In this document: piece after piece, positions 24,101 through 36,100 of the stretch | Numbering within the stretch: the stretch's first letter is position 1 | How the letters are laid out: every line of letters begins with the position of its first letter | NCBI GenBank assembly: GCA_038496675.1 | Contig: CM076655.1 | Coordinates: 23,234,118-23,298,117 of the forward strand | Source of the DNA: Rachycentron canadum | Taxonomy: Eukaryota > Chordata > Actinopteri > Carangiformes > Rachycentridae | Reading direction: 5' to 3' | DNA length: 64,000 nt | Position numbers and translations under genes: made by a program | Notes under the pieces: generated by a model | Seen by the model: the letters and a program-made list of their open reading frames with translations, nothing else | Databases searched by the model: none | What the model was told of the DNA's origin: nothing

Positions 24101-27100
24101 ATGTCAGCGTTGCCACAATAGAACAAATTTAACATCGAGTTGATTCTGTTTGCCAACTTTTCAGGCTGTCACCAGGTGCTGTGTGGTGCTGACAGTCGTG
24201 GCCACATACACTAAAGAGTGTCCTGCTATTCTGGGATCAGTGTTTGCAGTAAACAGAAAAGGACAAACAGAGATCAGACACAATATGAGACCATATCAAA
24301 TATTTCAAAAAGCATGACACTCACACCGATAACATGACAGCTGGCACCAAGCAGCAAATAAAATATTGACATTTGAGATGTTATCAGTTTGCACAGCTGA
24401 AGGGGGACATCCAGTGGCATCCGAGCTTTTATATTGAAAAGCGTCACTCGTCGTTGCTGTTCCCCGCTGAGAACTCCCATAGATTTAATCAGCAACGGCA
24501 AGATTTTATCATTCAGACGCTAAATTAGTGTCAAACAACATTACACAAGCCATATCTGAAAATTAAGAAGAGATCTAATCTCTCCACAGCAGCAATACTC
24601 AAAGAGCAAAATAAATCCACTGTTTCATGTTCCTGCTGTTGTAATTGAGTTGATCCCTACGTGCTGTCATTTCTTTTCATTTCTTCTTCCTGAGCGGTTG
24701 TGATTTCCGTCTAACACACAATGACCAGAGCTTTTTGTCTCACGTCGACAGAACGAAACACGGACACGTGTTTTCGTCACTCGTTTTTATCTTTGGGCAA
24801 CATTTGAATGAATGCTGCTGAAAATGAACTGCCACTAACAATACGACTGAAAGAGCGTAAAATCTTTTCCTTTGTGCTTCACTGCCAACTTGATATCCTC
24901 ATCTGTCTTTAAAGGGCTGGGACCTGTTGCTGTTGTTTCAATCCCTCTAGGAGACGAGTTTTATCTTTGTAATATCATAGTAAAAAAAAACAAAAAACAA
25001 AACAAATGTCTAATTTGTTAAATGAACTCAACTGCAGGTAGATTTTGTGAAATGGGAACATAATCTCCCCTGTTTATCATTTAAAATGAGCACAGAAACA
25101 ATTAATGTGAATTAAGCTATAAGGATTAAAGATAAGGATTTATCTACATTTATTTTATATAATCTGCAGCATTCCTGAACAATTATCGCTTTTCCAACGA
25201 CATTATATTTTATATTATTGTTACTGTTATATTGACATTGTCATTACCTCAGTTAAAGCTGTTGACAACTATATTAATTAACACTGAAATTGTATTATGT
25301 GCTCTAAAATGGTTATTAAATGTTTATTTACCTTTTCCAAAAGCTAAACAAGGAGGCTAAAATAAACTGTTACTGTCGTTGCATTCTCAGTTTGTTCTCA
25401 GGACAAACTCTGGCAGAACAGCTGCTGGTTGAAATACTAATAAATGCAACAGGCTGACGTCTGGGAGCAAACACAATAAAGCAGCATCTGTTTGTTTAGG
25501 AACCCATGAGGAAATACATCTGCCACAAACTGGTTTCCAGCCTCGGGGAGAGAAATACCTGTAAGACCCCCCAGTCGTTGGTGCTGTTGGTGGACATGAT
25601 GAGGCCTTGCTCCTGGAAAGTCTTGAACCTCAGTGACAGTTTGAAATCCTGGTTGTCCTCGTCCATCCCGTGAAGGTATTTCAGGTAGGACTTACTGTCG
25701 AACCTCACTGCTGACTCTGAAACACAGAAATATGAAGATAAGTGTGAAAAAAAATCTCTACGAGAGAGCAGCCATATTCAAATACAGCATGAAACATTAA
25801 ATACCAGATGGAGGCTACAATGAGACAGTAATATAAGGTCAAAAGCCTCTGAAGAAAAAAGCACTACAGGTCTTATTTTCCAGTCTTAATGACGTTTACC
25901 CAGCATCACTTTGTAGAAAAAAATACACACATCAGTGCTGTGGTCTGATAAAATAATAAATGAATAACGGCCAGCCCACGAATTCATACAGTGATAAAAC
26001 AACATGTGAATGGATGTGAACGGATCCAACGTACACACAAGTACATTTACATACTCACACAGACAGAACCTCTACACATCTGTAAATATGTTGTACTGTA
26101 TGTGAACACACTGTTATACAGACACGCTTATATTCAAATGTCTGGTATTTCTTGCCTCGATCTGTTTAATGATGAACAGATGAATCAACTGAAGAGAAAA
26201 TTAATTTGTGAACACTTTTAATGATCATTTAATTGTTTCAGTTCTCTGAAGATATTTACTGGGTCCAGTCTCGTGATTTGATGTGTTGCTCTTTTAGATT
26301 ATTAAAAATAAATTATATTTGACACTGTTGTTTGTTTGTTGTTGACATTTCAAGACTCACAGAACTCAATTTATCAAAAAAACAGATTGACAGATTAGTT
26401 GATAATGAAAATAACTGTCCCTGTTCAATTATTAAACAAGATAACTCTGTCAACAAAATTACCTAAGATATGATCAGTTTTCTTTTCAGTGTCTGTCCAC
26501 ACCCACAGTTTGATAAAAACTCTTTAGGACACGAACAGTAGTTTGACTCATTGCATGTTCATGTTGACTGATAAGAACAGAAATATGTTTGTGATCATGC
26601 CTGTGATTGTCTAGTTTTTCTACTTTTCTATTTAAACTCTAAGATGAGACAATTAAAATAATTAAAATTAAAGTTAAAATTTAAAAACTCTGATGTTAGC
26701 ATCTGATTAAAGAAAAAAAAAAATCTGTATTGTTTTGGCTTTGTTTGGCTCAGATGAAATTTAATTTAAACAGATTTTTTTAAAATAAAAACAGAAAGTA
26801 ACAGTTTGGATGGATATGAGGCTCTTTATATTTATATTAAAATATATTACAAATAAACCAACCTGAAATAACTGGAAACAAATTATAGTAACATCTTGAT
26901 TCAAAATCTTGGATAAAGTCTCTCATATTGGATCAGATTTAGGTTTTAACTCTCCATCCTGTGGTTCTAAGATGAAACCAATCACAAATTCTTGTTAACT
27001 GAGTTTTTGAAGGAACTAAATTTCTTTTTCACATTTCAAGGAAATAAATTAAAAAATGTTTTTTTTTTTTAATTTTTTATTTGTTTAATCTTTTTAACTG

Positions 27101-30100
27101 GGTAATCACAAAAAAAAAAAAAAAAAAAAAAAAAANNNNNNNNNNNNNNNNNNNNNNNNNNNNNNNNNNNNNNNNNNNNNNNNNNNNNNNNNNNNNNNNN
27201 NNNNNNNNNNNNNNNNNNNNNNNNNNNNNNNNNNNNNNNNNNNNNNNNNNNNNNNNNNNNNNNNNNNNNNNNNNNNNNNNNNNNNNNNNNNNNNNNNNNN
27301 NNNNNNNNNNNNNNNNNNNNNNNNNNNNNNNNNNNNNNNNNNNNNNNNNNNNNNNNNNNNNNNNNNNNNNNNNNNNNNNNNNNNNNNNNNNNNNNNNNNN
27401 NNNNNNNNNNNNNNNNNNNNNNNNNNNNNNNNNNNNNNNNNNNNNNNNNNNNNNNNNNNNNNNNNNNNNNNNNNNNNNNNNNNNNNNNNNNNNNNNNNNN
27501 NNNNNNNNNNNNNNNNNNNAGATGTGTATAAGAGATATATATATATATATATAAAAACTACACTCACAAAGCCAAAAAAGAAAGTAAAATAAAATAAAAA
27601 CGAGAACAGAGAAATCAACGAAAGGTCTGGAACAAGTTTAAACAGCTAAAGGGAGTGAATGAATCTTCAGACTAGACTTCGTCTGCTCCGTCGTTTTTTT
27701 TTTTTTTTTTTAAACTGGTTCTAAGATGAAACTTTAATGACGCCTTTGGGAAGGTTCAGTAACAACTTGTTCCCAACGTCTGCTGGTGGAAACCAACTGT
27801 TCCTTAACTGGGATTTGAACCCACGCCATCTAAAACAAACAAGTTAGTTTAGAAAATCTTTGAAAAAAATATTTTAAAAAATCGATGACGAATAAAGAAG
27901 TTTGGAATGAAACATTACATTTTTAAGGTAAAAAAAAACAAAACTGAGAACATATAATGACTTTTGACAATTTTGCCCTTTACACTGTCAAACCTCTCTA
28001 ACTATTATAACATGTATATTAACTGATCTCAATGTTATTCAACATTCATTCTGATCAACCCAACAATATCCATCAATAAACAATAAAACAGAGACGCTAG
28101 AAACAGACAATCTTTGTTTAATTTTTTTTGTGTGGCTGTGGGTTATTAACCCTTCAATGACTGATGACCTGATGTTTACTGATTCAGCCATTAGAGACAA
28201 ATTCTACTCTGCTTCACTGAAGGATTTCTGTTCAGACTCTAAGTCACTCAGACCCTGAGAACCGCCTGTGTCCTATCAGTGTATCATATTTATATTGACA
28301 TTGGCATTATTTTCTTATTTGGTTATTTAAAGAATGAAATTTGAGACAAGGGGCTGTTCATTTTTTACACAGCACAAACTGTAGTTTTTCCACTTTCTGT
28401 ACGTCATCTTCTGTTTTTTCTGACTTGTTCTGCTTCTCACATGTCACCTTCTTGTGCCCAAACCGAAGAGACACCAAATCTTTTATAGTCAAAATATATC
28501 GTTGATAACAAACTCAGAGGATGTTCCAGAGGAAAAAGACTGAGTGTCTCTCCTGGAGAACCACCCAGCTGACTTTTATTCTGTTCTCGCAGCACTAATC
28601 CTCACAGGAATGTCAACTCAAATCACTGAAGGAGATCTGATGGGATGGCGCCACTGATCAGCGGTTCAGATGTCCTGTCCGCTCTAATCGAAGCTAACAG
28701 CGGGCCCACTTTTTTACGTCAAATCTGCTGGATTTACTCCCCCCAGATTGAACTGGCAGGAAGATGACGGCTCTTTGATCTCAGGCAGTGACAGATATCG
28801 TCATCCAGTCTGTCCTCCCCTGAAAAACGAGGACTGAATCTAAACCACCTGATGAAAGATGCTTCTTCACGTCGAAAGGTTCTGCAGAACTGAAGGGAAG
28901 TCAGAGTCCAGGCTAATGTTCCAGTTCATTATTAGACACTTCTTCTGCTCCTGACTGGTACATTACCAGAAGACATTGACTAACCTTAGTTGCTTTGTAA
29001 ACTGGAACTACACAATTTCCACTTGTTGCTCCAGTGGTCACTGATCGTTCAACTGATTGAATAAAATAAACCATGACTGACTTGAAAACTCTTAAAAGCA
29101 GCTTGTTTCAATCTAAGAGTAGGGAGGAGCCACAGACCTAAATTATATATTAGGTTTCCTTGAACGCTCAGTTACTAAAAACACCTGATTTTTGAATGTG
29201 CTGTTGGCAAACACACTATTGTAATTTTGGAGCTGCTCCAGAGAAAACATTTAAACAGCTACATCCCAAAGGATCTCTAGAGTTAAAGCATAACAAATTC
29301 TGTTGAGTCTACAGAACGTACCGTGGAACGGGGACAGAGACGTCATAAAGATGAGCTAGTGCAGCAGAAGAGCACCGATGGATAGGAAATATGAGCAGGA
29401 TGGAAGCAGACATTAAAATCTGGACCCAGTGAAATGAGAAATAAAAGCTCAGAGCTTCAGTAGTAACTATGTAAATCCTGGTTTGTTTATGTGTCTCAGT
29501 TACTTCCCCACGCTGCATTTTCCATCTCTTTCCTTTTAGTATTTTGTCCCAGACTTGCTGTTCTGTCCATTAGTATCTATAATAAATATGCTTTCTCCTC
29601 TAATGTACAATAAAAGTTCTTGTTTAACTCTTGCACTTTTATGCAAATATAAAAAATATATTTTTTTTCCATTATGACAGAACAAAGAAAAGGTGAAAAT
29701 AGAGGTGGAACTAAACCGTCACCTCAGTTTTCCTCTGATATGCGTTCAAGTGTTTTTTTTTTTTTTTTTGTATAACTTCGAATGTCAGACAGACACGTAC
29801 CGTTACAGGGACAGACGCTCTCCCAGGTGTGTTGGGGGGTGATGTAACCAGCTCTGGCGGTGGTGAAATGGCCCAGTCTCTCTCCCGTCAGTCGGACAGC
29901 GTTCCTGCAGCCTCGTGGCGGACAGCTGGTACCCAGACACCCGTTGTGGCTCACCCTGAGGATGCTCAGGCCCAGAGAGTCCTCGATGTCTGATATGATA
30001 CCTACATCAAAGGCAACATTTTCAGACCGCACATTCAAAAAGACTCTTCATCTCACTGGGATTTACTTTGTGTCCTAATTAACAGCTGCCAAAATTAGTT

Positions 30101-33100
30101 TTCATCTATTGTAGAGACTGACCTGGTGGTCTGTGTTTCAGCCTATTGCTATTATTTTTCCATTAAAAGCTAATTACTGGTATGTTCAAGGGCTCAGCTG
30201 GTGAAGTTTCAAACAGCGAATTAAATAAATCCGGACGTATTACATCACTGCTGAATCCCTCTAGTCCTGGTCGACCCACAACATTAAAATCCCATCACCA
30301 AAATCTACACAATATGTAGAGCTGCACAATTTCAGATTTTTCCTGCACTGTCCACATTGTAACAGTCCGGGTGTGAAACATCAGTGTGTACTCGACTTCT
30401 ATGCTGTTTCTTTTTTTTGTGCAGCCTGTCAGAAGTGGAGGCTCCAACTTCATGTCGACAATAAAAATAAAATATATCAGATTAAATTCATCCAAATTTG
30501 GTGAGAAAACACAATGGTGTTGATGTTGTTTGTGGATTTAGTTTGTCAAACGTGTCTGACAGCAACACTTTGTGTCTTTGATGAGTAAATCGTTATTTAC
30601 GTCCATATTGTGCAGCCCTAATACATTAATCCCAGTTTTATAGGTTTTATATAGTTTTGTTGGGCCCACATTGAAACAGTGATTGATCACCTGCGAGTCT
30701 GTTGGTCGGCAGAGACTGGACGAGTCCACTCTGAGGCCTCCAGATCAGCAGGACCTCCAGGACCTGGGTGTCATGCTGCTGCTGCAGGCTGGCCAGGTGA
30801 AGCTCTTGTCTGGGCAAACCGAGAGCTTGACTCAGGCTGCGCTGGAGGCCTCTCCAGTGATCGCCCAGAAACTCCTCCGGCGAGACCCCCACCAGCTGCA
30901 GCGTCAGGCCGGAGTCCAGCGACCTCTGATCAGCTGCCCACACGTGAACTTTGACCCCGGCCCACACGCTGAACTTGCCATCGGTCACACTGACGTTGAG
31001 CGAGTACGAGCCTTCCTCCAGGTTTTCATCTGCCCAGATCTTCCCGTCAGCAAGGTCGACCGAGAACCTCCCTCCACCTGGGTTTTCTGACACCAGCCTG
31101 TAGGTCAGGACGTCCTGCAGGTCCTGGTCTGAAGCGTGGAGCCTCCCGATGACCCGGTTGGCAAACAGCCCCCCGGAGGTAGTGATGAAGACCTCTAAAG
31201 GCACCACAGAGGGAGGATACTTGCTCTGCTCTGTGACATTGATGTTGACCACACAGATAGAGGAGAGAGGGGGGTGGCCACTGTCTGTCACCTGAGTGGA
31301 GCACAGATCACAGTTAGTACCTCACATGGATCAAAGGGACTGTGGGAGACCTGACGCGGGAGTCAGGCCCTCGGGAGGTTTCATGATGAATCTAATGGTC
31401 CAACTAGGCCAGTGGTTGTGTTTTGGCAGGTGACCCCTTAAAATGAAGCGGTGACGAGACAAACAAGCAACAAGAAGCAACATTTACTGTTGCACAGGTG
31501 AATATTTCAGTATATTTCTGTATTAATCATCTTGCGACCCCTGTGGGAATCACAGCACTAGATTATTAGTAAAGAGCAACAATCTGCTCCACACCCATTC
31601 CTCTGCTTTGTTCAGGTAAAACACTGCAGAGTGTAGCTGCTTCAGTTTGAACTGATCAGTTAATGGCTCATGAATCACAACTCTTCTCTTCTTCTCTGTG
31701 ACACTGAGTGTGTTGATTCAGTTTCTTCTTTCTTCTGACTAGAGGGAGAATTAAACAGGTTTTCTAAACATTGATATGGTTAAATTACAGCTATTTGTGT
31801 GAAAATATCACAACTCAGCAGTTTTAAACCCCCAAAACATTTTCACCAGCCTAAATAAATCCACTGATATGCATATTCAGCTGTACTGAAAAATGCCCTC
31901 AGTTCATTTCGAACACTGACCTCATAATGAACTTTAAACTTTAAGGGGCTACTGAAGGATTCTAGTTGAACTGTTTCTTATTATTTTATCAGTTATGAAA
32001 TTAATTTACAGCCTCAGACGTTCAAACCATCCCAACCTGTCTTACAAATTCATTTTCATGAGCCCTGAAGAACAACACATACTAAAGCTCACCCATTCAA
32101 AGCTACAGAAAAAGCAATTATCGGTGGTCAAATTGGTACCTAATCAGCAAATAGTTAAATCTGAAGCACCAAATAACTCGAGGTCGACTTCTGATCCATG
32201 GAAAATTACTTAGACACTCGCTCTAACGCCGGCTGAGGTGATTTCAGCAGCATTTTCAGCAGCCGAGGCCACAGGGGACATTCTGCATCAGCATTACAAC
32301 ACACACTTTTCCATTGTGTGACAAAATTTGTGGGATTTTGACTTTGTAATATGGCTCCAGTGAAGACACAAAAAACCTTAAGCGTGAAATATTGAGATTT
32401 GTCAGATTTGTCAGGGGATTGTAGAGGTAGAAAGGGAAGTAGGGAAACGGAGAGCAGGGATTCAGGAGCTTGTGTTTTCACAGCCTCTTCACCTGTATCT
32501 TGAGTTGATGGTGGGGTTTGACTTTCTTCCTGAGTGGCGCAGAAAGAGACAACAGGCCGCCCTGGTCGACATGGAAACGGCGATCCTCGTTGCCGCTGAC
32601 GATGTGGAAAGAGAAAGGCGGGCCATTCCTCGGCGTGTCCTTGTCTGTCACCACCAGCTGGAGGATGCTGCTGCCGACCGACTCGCCCTCCTGAGGGAGA
32701 TGAGGATTATTAATACGCCTTTTTCTCCAAATTCACTTATTTTTAAACATTTATATTAAGTATAAATAAACATCAGGTGTTGTAGAGTCAGCGTTAGGTC
32801 CAAATACAACCATTTATTATAACCATCAAATACAAATGAGCTGTGTTACTGTCTTTAACCATTTATTGATGACAGACTTCGACAGGAAACAAGTGCCTTC
32901 AACGATCCAACGCTAGATCTGAGAAAGCACGGAAATTTATAATTCTTACCACCATGTCAGGTCACTGTGATGGATTACCCACCCACAGCCATCTTAAAAA
33001 GCTCTGTATGTTGATTTTCATGGCTGACTGAATTGAAATGCATGTTATCAATCTACAAACTTGGAGCGGGTTTAGGGAGGTAGGCAGCAGTGAAGTACAG

Positions 33101-36100
33101 GCTGTTAGAGTTAATGGACTAAAACACAAAACTCAGCCCCGTTTCTGAGAGAAAATACACAGCACTGGTGCTGCTTTCTACTGAAAGTGTGTTTCAGGCT
33201 TAGGTTTGATTCCTTGTAGAGGTCAATAGTTTGAGCAGAGCATTAATGATGGGGGGGATTCACCTTCTCTGCACAGGTTTTCCTGGATCCAGTGGGGGTG
33301 TGATTCTGCAGGGTGACTGAACAATGAGCTTTCATGTGGAGTTAATGCTGGAGTTAATGATGCTACAGATTAAAATTTAAACTTATTTTATTTGCATCAT
33401 CTATAAACAGCGATGTTTGGTATTAATCACTGTCCATAGTAAAAAAATAACAACTTTAATAACAATCCCTGCAACAGTTGCGCCATAAAGACGGGCATCC
33501 AACAGTGACAAATACTCAGAGAGACCTCCACAGACATGCAACACCTCCACAGAACAGTGACAGCTCCTTTCCCCTGTTTGAGTAACATCCATCTGCTTAA
33601 TGCAACTTTCTTCATCAGGCTGTGGAGACATCAGCAGATGGGCCGATATCACTGGAGTCTGGATCCATCACCACACAGACCTAATGTCGTGGCATCTAAA
33701 CGAGCTTTTTCTGAGCTGGAAGAGCTGCAGCAGGTAGCGTGATGGGGGCTTTAATTGTCAGTGGCTGCGAAGGCTGCGCCATAGGCATGAACACGCACGT
33801 ACAAAGACACATGTGTGGACAGGACCTGAGGGCAAATACGTCACACTGAAGCACGCAGTGACACAAACTCACACACACACACACACACACAGCAACAAAT
33901 CACGACAGCTGATCTGTCGGCCGCTTTGATCCCCACAAAGCTCAGAAACCCTGCTCTGGTTTTGCCTCTGAAGAACTGTGCTGTGCTGAGAGTCCAGCAC
34001 ACGGTTTTAATGAGCTTGGGCGCCGCGGTTATGATTGGGCTGCACTTTCAGATCAGCATATTTTCGCCAGTGTGTTGGAGGAGGGGAAAGAGACTTCTCA
34101 CGATACAGAGAGACAGACAGATTGATATAGAATGACTGATCTCCAGTGATTCTGCTTTAATTAGCCGGCGTCGTTAGTTCATCTGTCTTCATTATCACGT
34201 AACCTCCCTAACCCTCACCCTCATGCTGCAGACAGGAGCAGAGCAGGTGGAGCTTTAAAGCCTCAAGATGATTTTATGGCAATTTTTTTTTTTTCCTTTG
34301 TTGAGGTGAACACACTCCACTGGCTTTTCCTTCTTATTCACATAACATGTAGAGTCAAAGCAGGTCCTGTCCCCCTGCACATATCTTTTCATTGAGTTGT
34401 CAAATTTCACACATGAATGCGACTGCACCCCCCCAGACACCAGGGGTTGTTTACGGGAGCTGATGAACAGGCGGCTCTGGGTGAATTTGTTATTTTACAT
34501 TTTTGTTGATGCAGTGGTTTTAAGCAAGGTTGGCGTTTTCTTCTCCTGCAGGCGGTGGGGTGCCAACATTTTATCTATTTATTTTTTTGAAAACTGCTCC
34601 AGACTGTGAATGTGTTTGGTTTACAAACACCAAAAAAAAGCTGTTTTTCTCAAACTCAACACACAGAAAAGAATCTGTCAGACTCTCCTTCAGTGTCCCA
34701 CAGGCATCAAATCAATTAATGCAACCGAATTAAAGGCAAAAGGCTACTTCTGATCACCGGGGGCCGCAGATTTGATGGATTTCTTTTTAAGTCAAGTGGA
34801 ATGAAACATTTTCATGACTTGTAAATGAAGCATTCAGATACACTCCTGAGGAGAAATATCCTTCATTTAAAATGAAACACATTCAGATTTTGTAGATTCG
34901 TATAAGTTTTTAAAGGCTGTGCTCCGTGGGAACACATCCATCCTGTCGGGCTGACAGATGCAGACTCTCACATCCTGTTGAGAGTAATTCAGCTCCGAAT
35001 ATTTTAGCCTGAACCAGAATTTCACTTGCTTGTTGCTGCTGCTCATCCTTGATGTAGCTGCTTCCCTGTTGCTTTTCATTTGTTAGCAGCTCAACCAGAT
35101 ACCATCAGTTTGTGGGATTTTACAGTGAAAATCTAAATGTGCAGGTGTTGTGACGCCGCTGGTGTGAATTACTTCCATCCCAAAGAAAACAAATAAAGGT
35201 CTGATTGCACCATACTGAGCTAAAGCTGGATAACTGAAGACAAAAGGGCTCTTCACGGTTCGTGTTACAGGCCGAGCATCTGAACACGAGCTTTGAATCG
35301 AGACATTTCACCTTCGGGGCCGTATTTCTCATCAGAAGTATGACCTGTGCTTGAGATGTTGACCGACCTGCAGCAGCAGACTGTGGTTGACCTGGGAGAA
35401 GACCGGTGGGTTGTCGTTCACATCGGCGATGGTGATGGAGATGAGGATGGCGGAGGACAGAGGAGGATCTCCTTCATCTGCTGCCTGCACCGTCAGAGAG
35501 TAGTGAGGGATCTGGAGGAGAGACAGAAGAGGTGAGATTCACTTGTTTTTATTGCCTTTTACTTTCTGATTGTTTCACTGTTCTCCTTTATTTCTCTGTC
35601 GGTTTGACACAGACACACACTGACCTCCTCTCTGTCCACTGCAGTCCGGACAGTGATTTCTCCGCTGCGGGGGTGAATACTGAACTGCTGCTGAGTGTCT
35701 CCGCTCACGATGGAGTAACGCAGCAGATTGTTTATGGGACCGTCGTCATCAGTGGCTGTCACCTGGAGGGAAAGACAAGGAGCCGGAGAATTGTATTTGA
35801 ATCCAGACCCAGACAACAGACCCACGCAGTTATGTAAAAAAAAAAAAAAAAAAAAAAAGATTTATACTTGATAATTATTAATGAACTGAATTTGTTAGGT
35901 AAAGGTGATACAGAAAACTAATGACTCATGAAACTGACATTTTATGGTAATTTTCAAAATGAAAAAATATTATATTTATCACACCCTCACATCCATAACA
36001 TCAGATTAGATTATTACCTTTGAAATAATATCATATTTTTATAATATTCATAAAAGAAGCTGTGATGCAGGTTAACAACACATCAGCAGGGCCATTGGTT

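Larger units (their letters stand above)
19449..25558 (-). other. fat2 intron between exons w14 and w15 (6.1 kb)
   Basis: Holds poly-T runs (19718-19737, 20491-20510, 23039-23051, 23480-23491), poly-A at 23629-23644, a partial dispersed repeat at 19558-19660 and another at 22488-22575. The rest looks unique and non-coding. Confidence 0.75.
25717..29800 (-). other. fat2 intron between exons w13 and w14, with assembly gap
   Basis: AT-rich 4.1 kb intron containing 384 N, adapter-like sequence at the gap edge, a worn repeat at 26300-26425 and poly-T or poly-A runs. No gene seen in the readable part. Confidence 0.75.

Noticed and set aside
27081..27618. Frames of 157 and 170 codons on both strands
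   Set aside because: They run through the N gap, poly-A and the adapter remnant and are artefacts.
27797..27830. A tRNA B-box-like word (GGGTTCAAATCCC on the minus strand)
   Set aside because: No matching A box, anticodon stem or acceptor stem could be built on the sequence next to it, so it is not a tRNA gene; it may be a worn SINE piece.
25717..29800. A hidden EGF exon between the Cys-rich linker and laminin G, as in FAT1/FAT3
   Set aside because: Exons w13 and w14 join in phase and no EGF-like Cys pattern was seen in the readable part; the gap (384 N) could still hide something small.
30679..31090. Plus-strand frames of 91 and 135 codons
   Set aside because: Shadows opposite exon w12; the minus-strand frame matches FAT proteins and has proper splice sites.
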